Shown: in pieces, positions 1 to 5,148 of the stretch
Numbering within the stretch: the first letter of the stretch is position 1
Layout of the letters: every line of letters begins with the position of its first letter
Assembly (NCBI GenBank): GCA_029937205.1
Contig: JAPYQV010000251.1
Location: forward strand, 1-5,148
Source: Alphaproteobacteria bacterium
Lineage (GTDB): Bacteria > Pseudomonadota > Alphaproteobacteria > UBA828
Direction of reading: 5' to 3'
DNA: 5,148 bases
The notes under the pieces: model-generated
Seen by the model: only the letters and a program-made list of their open reading frames with translations
Databases searched by the model: none
Told to the model about the DNA's origin: nothing
Translations under genes and position numbers: made by a program

Positions 1-47
1 GTTCAAATCGGGGGCACGCAACCAGCGTTTAACGCGGGCGTGAAAAG
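1..47. other. Left edge, no assignable gene
   Basis: These bases lie downstream of the racemase stop. On the plus strand an open frame entering from the left ends in TGA at 41-43, leaving 13 residues that match nothing I recognise. On the minus strand a TTG-initiated frame could run off the edge. Neither can be supported, and no terminator hairpin is evident. Confidence 0.3.
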
Positions 48-806
48 TCACTCGGCGGCAACGTCTGCAGCTTCGGATTTACTGCCGAAATGCTGCATTA
101 ATCCGGTGTATGCCTTGCGCTCCGGGAATCTGTAGGTTTTGTATTTGCTCGTCTTGCGTCCCATATCGAATATGCTCTCGGCCATCTTCGTCGCGCAAAC
201 CACGCCATCCAAAACCGGGATGCCGAGCTCGGCTTCAAGGCTGTCGGCGAAATCCGCAAAACCGGCGCAGCCCAGGCAGATCGCCTCGGCATCGTCCTCA
301 TCGCGCGCGCGGAAACATTCTTGCCGGAGTTTTTCCATAGATCCGTCGAAATCCTTTTCGACATCGAGCACGTAGACCGGGGTCGTCCGCACGATCACCT
401 TACTGCTCAGACCATAACCGGCCACCATATCTTCAACCGGAACGCGGAAGCGCGGGATGATGGTGACGATGGCCACGCGCGCCGCCAATTGGCAGGCAAA
501 ATAGAGTGACGCTTCGGCAATGCCTATGACCGGTTTGTCAGTCATTTCACGCGCCGCATGTAGTCCGGGGTCTCCATAGCAGGCGATGACGTAGGCATCG
601 AAGCCGTTCTCATCGCCTTTTCGAATTTCATTCAAAATGCCTGGCACGCAAAGATATTCATCGTAAAATGATTCAATTGAAGCCGGCGCATATTCCGGCG
701 TTACCGCGACAATCTCCGTGCCTTCGCGCGCCGCCGACCGGGCAGCGACGGCATCGGCATCCGTCATATCCTGCGAGGAGTTCGGATTGATGATCATGAT
801 TTTCAT
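48..806 (-). CDS. Hydantoin racemase / Asp-Glu-hydantoin racemase family protein
   Basis: A cofactor-independent racemase of the Asp/Glu/hydantoin superfamily, 252 aa, cytoplasmic. Such enzymes invert a C-alpha centre by a two-base mechanism using two cysteines, and both are visible: Cys76 in VIACYGDPG and Cys180 in CLGCAGFAD. The N-terminus MKIMIINPNSS is the usual first strand of the family, and PASIESFYDE (about 41-50) resembles the conserved segment of hydantoin racemases. The length is typical. I start at the ATG at 806, which has a GAAGGA ribosome site 7 nt upstream. An ATG at 848 would add 14 residues lying before the conserved N-terminus and has no such site. The gene lies downstream of the M20 hydrolase on the same strand and is probably co-transcribed with it. 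Allantoin racemase (HpxA-like) is the main alternative, since the two are hard to separate by eye. Family confidence is high and substrate confidence moderate. Confidence 0.9.
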   Translation of the reverse strand: MKIMIINPNSSQDMTDADAVAARSAAREGTEIVAVTPEYAPASIESFYDEYLCVPGILNEIRKGDENGFDAYVIACYGDPGLHAAREMTDKPVIGIAEASLYFACQLAARVAIVTIIPRFRVPVEDMVAGYGLSSKVIVRTTPVYVLDVEKDFDGSMEKLRQECFRARDEDDAEAICLGCAGFADFADSLEAELGIPVLDGVVCATKMAESIFDMGRKTSKYKTYRFPERKAYTGLMQHFGSKSEAADVAAE

Positions 807-963
807 AATAAATTCCTTCACCCAGTAATTGTCGATCAACGATCCCATTCACTTATGCATCTAATGGGGAAAGCGCGCCTCCCAGGCAGCGCACGCCACA
901 GGTTGAGCTTTCTTTTTCTAACCGCCAATACCTCCTAAGCTGGAGGAAATCACTCGACCTAAA
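807..963. other. Intergenic leader between the M20 hydrolase and racemase genes
   Basis: These 157 bp separate two minus-strand genes. I see no convincing sigma70 promoter pair and no intrinsic terminator. The clearest structure is a small inverted repeat, CCTCC (931-935) and GGAGG (942-946), with a 6-nt loop just past the hydrolase stop. It lacks a following T-run on the minus strand. The same element supplies a minus-strand AGGAGG, a perfect Shine-Dalgarno core, with no properly spaced ATG or GTG. Read-through from the hydrolase gene is the simplest way for the racemase to be transcribed, but this is inference. Confidence 0.5.
814..819 (-). promoter_or_regulatory. Ribosome binding site of the racemase gene
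   Basis: On the minus strand this reads GAAGGA, ending 7 nt before the ATG at 806-804. It decides the start: the in-frame ATG at 848 has no comparable purine-rich site before it. Confidence 0.7.
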
Positions 964-2094
964 TTACAGTCCGCACCAACGGCGCGCAATAATTTCGTAA
1001 ATTTCGGTCGCCAGTTCGATATCCGCGACCGGGCAATATTCGTCCGTCTGATGCGCCATCTTCATTTCGCCCGGGCCGAGAATGAGGGTCGGTGGATTTC
1101 CGTAGGCCGGGGTCAGGGCCGATGCATCGGTAAAATAGGGCGCGCCGCGCGGCTCCATTCGCTCATTCAAGAAATTACCCATGATACCGTAGACTTCCTG
1201 AATCCAGGGGTGGGTATGCGGCGTATGCACGCCGTTGACGTTTACCAAGCTATGAATTTTATTGTCCTCGCCGAGATAGGTCGCGATGCCGCTCAGCACC
1301 TTGTCGCGGTCCTGTTCGGGCAGAAGGCGGATATCGATGGTGAATTCGGTGTGATCGGGGACCGAGTTGAGATTGAGGCCGCCATTGATCATGCCGACAT
1401 TGAGGGTGGCGCTGCCGAGCAATTCATGCGGCGCAATATTGAAATCGAAATCCTCCAATTTGCTGACCGAGCGCGCCGCTTTGTAAATAGCATTATCGCC
1501 CTGCTCGGGCATAGAGCCGTGCGCGGTGACGCCTTTGGTCTCCACCCTGAGCCAAAGCGCGCCTTTGTGTCCGAGGTTCGGGTAATTAGATGTCGGCTCG
1601 CAGATTACTACCGCGCCGGCCTCGCCGAGGGCGCCGACATCGCTTAAATAGAACGAACCCTCGCATCCCGTCTCCTCGCCGGCGCAAATGGCCATGACGA
1701 TATCGGCCTCGCCGCGCCTGCCGTCTTCCGCCAGTTTGAGCGCAGTATGAACGAAACAGGCGATGCCCGCCTTCATGTCCGTGCTGCCTCTGCCGTATAA
1801 CTTGCCATCGATTATTTCGCCGCCAAACGGATCGACGGACCATTCTTTCGCACCCAGCGGCACGACATCGATATGGCCACCAAAACAGATTGGCGGTTTC
1901 TCGCCGCGTCCCTTGATGCGCGCCACCAGGCTGGTGCGCTCCGAGGCGAATTCATAGGCATTCACCTCGATGCCCGCGTCGGACAGCAAGTCTCCAAGAT
2001 AGTTGGCGCATTCGATTTCGCGGCCCGGCGGATTGCGCGTATCCATACGCACGATATCCTGGGTAATCTCCAGCGCCGAGGGGATGGACGGCAT
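964..2094 (-). CDS. M20 family metallo-amidohydrolase, ArgE/DapE type
   Basis: A dinuclear-zinc deacylase of peptidase family M20, 376 aa, cytoplasmic. The family removes acyl groups from N-acyl amino acids (acetylornithine, succinyl-diaminopimelate and others). All expected metal and catalytic positions are visible: His74 and Asp76 in FGGHIDVVP, bridging Asp106 in GRGSTDMKAG, Glu140-Glu141 in AGEETG (catalytic base then metal ligand), Glu166 in CEPTSN and His348 in AHQTDEY. The lid/dimerisation domain spans roughly residues 175-285 and contains TAHGS with His192. An AGAGGAG ribosome site sits 8 nt before the ATG, and the family match begins within the first 20 residues, so the start is secure. 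It is divergent from the oxidoreductase and upstream of the racemase. Beside a racemase and HyuBA it may act on N-carbamoyl or N-acyl amino acids rather than in arginine or lysine synthesis, but this is inference from context. Confidence 0.92.
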   Translation of the reverse strand: MPSIPSALEITQDIVRMDTRNPPGREIECANYLGDLLSDAGIEVNAYEFASERTSLVARIKGRGEKPPICFGGHIDVVPLGAKEWSVDPFGGEIIDGKLYGRGSTDMKAGIACFVHTALKLAEDGRRGEADIVMAICAGEETGCEGSFYLSDVGALGEAGAVVICEPTSNYPNLGHKGALWLRVETKGVTAHGSMPEQGDNAIYKAARSVSKLEDFDFNIAPHELLGSATLNVGMINGGLNLNSVPDHTEFTIDIRLLPEQDRDKVLSGIATYLGEDNKIHSLVNVNGVHTPHTHPWIQEVYGIMGNFLNERMEPRGAPYFTDASALTPAYGNPPTLILGPGEMKMAHQTDEYCPVADIELATEIYEIIARRWCGL

Positions 2095-2102
2095 GGACGG
2101 GG

Positions 2103-2109
2103 CTCCTCT
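2103..2109 (-). promoter_or_regulatory. Ribosome binding site of the M20 hydrolase gene
   Basis: On the minus strand this reads AGAGGAG, 8 nt before the ATG at 2094-2092. It is strong and well spaced, and supports the chosen start. Confidence 0.7.
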
Positions 2110-2171
2110 GAAAGCCGATGATGTAGTTGGGACGTTTAATTTAGGGTTTATACGAATTCAGAGCAAATGGC

Positions 2172-2176
2172 GGAGG
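2172..2176 (+). promoter_or_regulatory. Ribosome binding site of the oxidoreductase gene
   Basis: GGAGG lies 4 nt before the first of two tandem ATG codons (2181) and 7 nt before the second (2184). The second spacing is closer to the usual optimum and favours 2184 as the start. Confidence 0.65.
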
Positions 2177-2183
2177 CCGAATG

Positions 2184-3179
2184 ATGGCGCGAATTGTACG
2201 ATTTCACCAGACCGGCGGGCCCGAGGTGCTGCGCCTGGACGTGGTGGTCGAGGCTGATCCGGGCCCAGGTGAAATCAGCCTCAGGATCGAGGCGATCGGC
2301 CTCAACCGGGCGGAGGTTATGCTGCGCCAGGGCATTTATCACGAACAACCTGTTTTTCCCTCGCGTATCGGCTACGAGGCCGCAGGTGTGGTGGCGGCGC
2401 TTGGCCCAGGCGTCGCCGCATTCCGGGAAGGAGACCGGGTGGCGACGGTGCCGTCCTTTGTGCTGTCGCAAACCAAGCAAGGCGTTTACGGTGAAAGCGC
2501 GGTGGTGCCGGTCGAGGTGGTGCTCGCCTATCCACCGTCTCTCTCAGCCGTGCAAGGCGCCGCGCTCTGGATGCAGTACCTCACCGCCTATGGCGCGCTT
2601 GTAGATTATGGCGGTCTGGAGCCCAAGGATGTGGCGCTGATTACAGCGGCGAGCAGCAGTGTTGGCATCGCCGCCATTCAGATCGCCAAAGAGCGTGGCG
2701 CCCTGGTGATCGCCACGACGCGCCATTCGGATAAAAAACCGGCGTTGCTCGAACTTGGCGCCGATCACGTCATCGCCAGCGAGGAAGAGGATTTACCGGC
2801 GCGCGTCATGGAGATTACCGGCGGGAGCGGGGCACGTATTATCTTCGACCCTATCGCCGGGCCGATGCTGACAGTTCTTTGTGCCGCCGCCGCGCCCTAC
2901 GGTACGATCTATGAATATGGCGCGCTTCATCCCGGCGAAACGGACTACCCGCTGATGCCGATGCTGGCTAAATCACTCACCATCACCGGCTATCAGGTGC
3001 TCGATTATGTGCGCACGCCTGAGCGCCTGGCGCGCGCGCGGGACTATATTTTCGCTGGGATTGCATCCGGCGCGTTGGCGCCGGTAATCGATCGCACTTT
3101 CCCGCTCGACCAGATCGTCGAGGCGCACCGTCACATGGAATCCAACACACAATGCGGCAAGATCGTGGTGACGGTCTGA
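2184..3179 (+). CDS. Zinc-independent NAD(P)H:quinone oxidoreductase-like MDR protein
   Basis: A medium-chain dehydrogenase/reductase of the quinone oxidoreductase (zeta-crystallin-like) group, 331 aa, cytoplasmic, expected to reduce quinones or enones with NADPH. The N-terminal GroES-like domain holds GLNRAEVMLRQG (about 39-50) and GYEAAGVVAALGPGV (about 63-77). The Rossmann domain follows, with AASSSVGIAAIQIAK (about 155-169) in place of the nucleotide-binding AxxGxxG region. The C-terminus ends in HMESNTQCGKIVV, usual for the family. The four-cysteine structural zinc loop and the catalytic zinc ligands of alcohol dehydrogenases are absent. The ATG at 2181 is one codon upstream, but spacing to GGAGG favours 2184. 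It is first in the right arm, 73 bp before hyuB. Its role beside hydantoin-type enzymes is unclear: its substrate might be a pathway intermediate, or it may simply be a neighbour. Confidence 0.9.
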   Translation: MARIVRFHQTGGPEVLRLDVVVEADPGPGEISLRIEAIGLNRAEVMLRQGIYHEQPVFPSRIGYEAAGVVAALGPGVAAFREGDRVATVPSFVLSQTKQGVYGESAVVPVEVVLAYPPSLSAVQGAALWMQYLTAYGALVDYGGLEPKDVALITAASSSVGIAAIQIAKERGALVIATTRHSDKKPALLELGADHVIASEEEDLPARVMEITGGSGARIIFDPIAGPMLTVLCAAAAPYGTIYEYGALHPGETDYPLMPMLAKSLTITGYQVLDYVRTPERLARARDYIFAGIASGALAPVIDRTFPLDQIVEAHRHMESNTQCGKIVVTV

Positions 3180-3183
3180 GAGC

Positions 3184-3213
3184 GCCGGCGCGCACGTTGA
3201 CGCGGCGACCGGC
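3184..3213. repeat. Imperfect inverted repeat after the oxidoreductase stop
   Basis: GCCGGCGCG (3184-3192) can pair with CGCG (3201-3204) and CCGGC (3209-3213), leaving a 4-nt bulge and an 8-nt loop. It overlaps a perfect 10-bp palindrome, GCGCCGGCGC (3182-3191). No T-run follows, so it is not a standard intrinsic terminator. It overlaps the -35 box of the candidate promoter for hyuB and could be an operator, but GC-rich DNA often yields such repeats by chance. Confidence 0.3.
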
Positions 3214-3226
3214 AATCTGAAATAAT
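3197..3226 (+). promoter_or_regulatory. Candidate sigma70-type promoter for hyuBA
   Basis: TTGACG (3197-3202) and AATAAT (3221-3226), separated by 18 nt, match 5 of 6 consensus bases each. This is the best promoter-like pair I found in the window's intergenic regions. Transcription would begin near 3233, giving a leader of about 20 nt that contains the hyuB ribosome site. It would allow hyuBA to be expressed apart from the oxidoreductase gene. This rests on sequence match only. Confidence 0.45.
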
Positions 3227-3240
3227 TGGCTTCTTCGACG

Positions 3241-3245
3241 AAGGA
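3241..3245 (+). promoter_or_regulatory. Ribosome binding site of hyuB
   Basis: AAGGA lies 7 nt before the ATG at 3253. It supports that start over an in-frame TTG at 3226, which has no purine-rich site before it and overlaps the candidate -10 box. Confidence 0.65.
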
Positions 3246-3252
3246 CACTGGC

Positions 3253-4989
3253 ATGGCTGAATTTGAGACCGATGTTGTGAGCCGTGAGATTATTCGTGGC
3301 AAGCTGCTCGCTGTGGCCGATGAGATGGGCGTGGTGGTCAAGCGCAGCAGCATGAGCCCGGTAATCTACGAAGTGCTCGATTTCGCCTGCGGCTTTTGCG
3401 ATGCGGATGGTCAATTGGTCTCCCAGACCAACGGCATCACGGTCTTTACCGGCACCTTTTCGGTCCAGATCAAGATCATCATCAAAAAATTCCGCGGGCG
3501 CATTCAGTCGGGCGATATCTTCATGCTTAACAATCCCTATGAGGGCGGTACGCATTACAATGATGTCGGTGTGATCAAACCGATCTTCGTCGATGATGAG
3601 CTGTTCGCCTTCGCCATTACCATTTCCCATTGGGCCGATATCGGCGGTAAGTCGCCGGGCTCGCTACCCGCCGATGCGACCGAGATATTTCAGGAAGGCA
3701 TCTGCTTCCCCGGCATTCATATCTACAGGGCCGGCGAGCGCCAGGACGCCATATTCGAGATGATTACCCATAATGTTCGCCTGCCCAAAATGGCGCTCGG
3801 CGATCTCAACGCGGCCCTGGCCTCGGTGCGCATTGCCGAGAAACGCTGCCTGGAGATTTGCGAAAAATACGGCAACGCGGCGATTAAGGAGACCTTCCGC
3901 CATATCCTCGAGACCAGCGAGAGGGTAAGCCGTGCCGCCGTTCTGGCGCTGCCCGACGGGGTTTATCATGCCGAGGACTGGGTCGATGGCGACGGCATCA
4001 CCGAGGAGCGCTTTCAAGCGAAAGTGGAGGTGCGCATCAAAGGCGATGAAATCATTTTTGATTTTTCCGGCTCTGCGGCGCAGGTCCAGGGTCCAATCAA
4101 TTGTTCCCGCACCGCGCTCGTTTCCGCCGTGAGGACGGTGTTCAAGGCGATTGTCGATCCGCAGTCGCCGTCCAATGAAGGCTGGTTCCGCCCGCTCAAT
4201 GTGGTGGCGCCGGACGGCACCATGTTCACGGCGACCAAACCGGCGCCGGTCGGCTGGTATTACGAAGGCACCGCCGAAGCGTCTGAACTGGCCTGGAAGG
4301 CGCTCGCCGCGATTGCACCCAATCGGGTCAGCATGGGCAGCGCCAACAGTCTTTGCGTGACCGTCCTCGGCGGCTATGACCGCGAGCGCGGTGAGCCCTG
4401 GGTGATGATTGAGCCCGGCATGGTGGGCTGGGGCGCCACCGACGAACGCGACGGCAATTGCGTCACCAGCGCCATCACCAACGGTGACACGTTTAATTAT
4501 TCGATTGAGCTACTGGAGGCGAAATTTCCAGTGCACGTCAATCAATATGCCCTAAACATACCGGGCGGCGTGGGCCCCGGTCGCTACCGGGGCGGCTATG
4601 GCTCGATCCGCGAATATGAAATTCTCGCCGATGGCACCGTGCTGTCGGCCAGTTACGGTCGCTCCATTGAAAAGCCCTGGTCGCGCGAAGGCGGCGGGAA
4701 GGGCAGCTGCAATTATTTTGAACTTCACCTCGGCAATGATGAGCGGCGCGCGGCGCGGGCGCCGACCACGATCATGCAGCGGGGCGATATTATCCGCATG
4801 GTTACCGGCGGCGGCGGCGGTTACGGCGATCCCTTTCAGCGGCCCGCCGAAGATGTCTTGGCTGAAGTGCGCGCCGAATATATCAGCGCCGAGGTGGCGC
4901 GGCAGGATTACGGTGTCGTCATCGCGGCGGACGGATTCAGCATTGATGCGGATTCCACATCGAAATTACGCAGTGGGGCAGCGGCCTAA
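3253..4989 (+). CDS. hyuB: Hydantoinase B / oxoprolinase family protein (HyuB)
   Basis: The B subunit of an ATP-dependent cyclic amide hydrolase or related carboxylase, 578 aa, full length for a stand-alone HyuB, cytoplasmic. It works with HyuA, whose gene begins 3 nt downstream. Relatives include N-methylhydantoinase, 5-oxoprolinase and acetophenone carboxylase subunits. Visible family signatures are MLNNPYEGGTHYNDVGV (91-107), SHWADIGG (125-132), DFSGSAAQVQGPIN (270-283) and the C-terminal glycine-rich TGGGGGYGDPFQRP (518-531). His101, Asp104, His126 and Asp129 lie in segments usually conserved in the family and are plausible metal or active-site residues. The ATG at 3253 is chosen for its AAGGA site and because the match begins at once with a VVSREIIRGKL segment. 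No signal peptide or membrane segment is seen. The family is certain; the substrate is not readable, though the nearby racemase and M20 hydrolase favour a hydantoin or similar cyclic amide. Confidence 0.93.
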   Translation: MAEFETDVVSREIIRGKLLAVADEMGVVVKRSSMSPVIYEVLDFACGFCDADGQLVSQTNGITVFTGTFSVQIKIIIKKFRGRIQSGDIFMLNNPYEGGTHYNDVGVIKPIFVDDELFAFAITISHWADIGGKSPGSLPADATEIFQEGICFPGIHIYRAGERQDAIFEMITHNVRLPKMALGDLNAALASVRIAEKRCLEICEKYGNAAIKETFRHILETSERVSRAAVLALPDGVYHAEDWVDGDGITEERFQAKVEVRIKGDEIIFDFSGSAAQVQGPINCSRTALVSAVRTVFKAIVDPQSPSNEGWFRPLNVVAPDGTMFTATKPAPVGWYYEGTAEASELAWKALAAIAPNRVSMGSANSLCVTVLGGYDRERGEPWVMIEPGMVGWGATDERDGNCVTSAITNGDTFNYSIELLEAKFPVHVNQYALNIPGGVGPGRYRGGYGSIREYEILADGTVLSASYGRSIEKPWSREGGGKGSCNYFELHLGNDERRAARAPTTIMQRGDIIRMVTGGGGGYGDPFQRPAEDVLAEVRAEYISAEVARQDYGVVIAADGFSIDADSTSKLRSGAAA

Positions 4990-4992
4990 GCC

Positions 4993-5148
4993 ATGGGTCG
5001 GATGGCATCCGATATCGGCGGCACCTTTACCGATCTCGTTTATTTCGATGAGACGAGCGGCGCGCTAAGCACGGCGAAGTCCCTCACCACGCCGGGCGAG
5101 CTGACCCAGGGCGTGGTCGATACCATTGCGCTCTCCGGCCTCGAGACG
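4993..5148 (+). CDS. hyuA: Hydantoinase A / oxoprolinase family protein (HyuA), 5' part
   Basis: Only the first 52 codons are present; the frame is open to the right edge. The N-terminus MGRMASDIGGTFTDLVYFD contains DIGGTFTD (residues 7-14), the phosphate-binding signature of the Hydant_A_N domain in the ASKHA ATPase fold. In the family this subunit binds ATP and activates the substrate carbonyl by phosphorylation; full proteins are usually near 700 aa. The start follows the hyuB stop by 3 nt with no clear ribosome site, which suggests translational coupling. An in-frame ATG at 5002 would leave MASDIGG and is also possible. The adjacent hyuB supports the call strongly. Whether the complex is a hydantoinase, oxoprolinase or carboxylase cannot be told from this fragment. 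Confidence 0.88.
   Translation, partial: MGRMASDIGGTFTDLVYFDETSGALSTAKSLTTPGELTQGVVDTIALSGLET

Larger units (their letters stand above)
2095..2180. promoter_or_regulatory. Divergent promoter region between the two gene arms
   Basis: The only sequence between two divergently read genes, so it must hold promoters for both unless transcription enters from elsewhere. It is AT-rich at about 2134-2160 in a GC-rich setting. Plus-strand candidate: TTGGGA (2127-2132), 16-nt spacer, TATACG (2149-2154), each matching 4 of 6 consensus bases. Minus-strand candidate: TTGCTC (complement of 2161-2166), 17-nt spacer, TAAATT (complement of 2138-2143), matching 3 and 4 of 6. The two would overlap, so a regulator here could control both arms. 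Both are weak matches. A GTTTA repeat (2134-2138 and 2146-2150) may be chance. The location is well supported; the exact boxes are not. Confidence 0.4.

Noticed and set aside
1..43. 3' end of a plus-strand gene entering from the left and ending at TGA 41-43
   Set aside because: Only 13 residues are visible and they match no family I recognise, so an open frame of this length is not evidence of a gene.
807..848. N-terminal extension of the racemase from the ATG at 848
   Set aside because: The added 14 residues lie before the conserved family N-terminus, and no ribosome site precedes that ATG, while the ATG at 806 has a well-spaced GAAGGA.
836..928. A possible 30-residue basic peptide on the minus strand, starting at TTG (928-926) after AGGAGG
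   Set aside because: The spacing between AGGAGG and TTG is only 2 nt, TTG is a rare start, and the peptide resembles nothing I know.
1051..1647. 198-codon open frame on the plus strand, opposite the M20 hydrolase
   Set aside because: It lies wholly antisense to a gene with all its catalytic motifs intact, its translation shows no recognisable domain, and it has no ribosome site I can see.
3182..3213. Intrinsic terminator after the oxidoreductase gene
   Set aside because: The GC-rich inverted repeat is imperfect and is not followed by a T-run.
3226..3252. TTG start at 3226 extending HyuB by 9 residues
   Set aside because: The ATG at 3253 has AAGGA 7 nt upstream and begins right at the family match; the TTG has no ribosome site.
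2983..3630. 215-codon open frame on the minus strand, opposite the end of the oxidoreductase and the start of hyuB
   Set aside because: It overlaps two well-supported genes and the promoter gap between them, and its translation looks like the complement of GC-rich codons.
4598..5068. 156-codon open frame on the plus strand, shifted relative to hyuB and hyuA
   Set aside because: It is an out-of-frame shadow rich in Arg, Ala and Pro across two genes with clear family motifs.

Overview
This window looks like accessory-metabolism DNA from a moderately GC-rich proteobacterium. An alphaproteobacterium is my best guess, from the GC-rich codon use, the GGAGG-type ribosome binding sites and the gene types. 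No ribosomal or other taxonomic marker is present, so the placement is weak. All five genes appear to be metabolic enzymes. I see no tRNA, rRNA, mobile element, CRISPR array or prophage gene.

Layout: the genes form two divergent arms around an 86-bp intergenic region (2095-2180). The left arm, on the minus strand, holds an M20-family metallo-amidohydrolase of the ArgE/DapE type (964-2094). After a 157-bp gap comes a hydantoin/aspartate-type racemase (48-806). The right arm, on the plus strand, holds a zinc-less NAD(P)H:quinone-oxidoreductase-like MDR protein (start 2181 or 2184, end 3179). A 73-bp gap with a credible sigma70-type promoter follows, then hyuB, the hydantoinase B/oxoprolinase subunit (3253-4989). 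Three bases after its stop, the first 52 codons of hyuA begin (4993 to the window end), carrying the ASKHA-type nucleotide-binding motif DIGGTFTD.

How the genes may work together (inference): HyuA and HyuB together form ATP-dependent enzymes that open cyclic amides or imides such as hydantoins, N-methylhydantoin and 5-oxoproline, or that carboxylate ketones. The racemase would interconvert enantiomers of a 5-substituted ring compound. HyuBA would open the ring at the cost of ATP. The M20 enzyme would remove the N-carbamoyl or N-acyl group to release an amino acid. The job of the MDR reductase is not obvious. The set resembles a hydantoin-utilisation cluster, but within the window the classic parts are replaced: there is no dihydropyrimidinase-type hydantoinase, and the hydrolase is ArgE/DapE-like rather than a HyuC-type carbamoylase. 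The true substrate cannot be read from the sequence.

Edges: bases 1-47 hold no gene I can support. The hyuA gene is cut by the right end.
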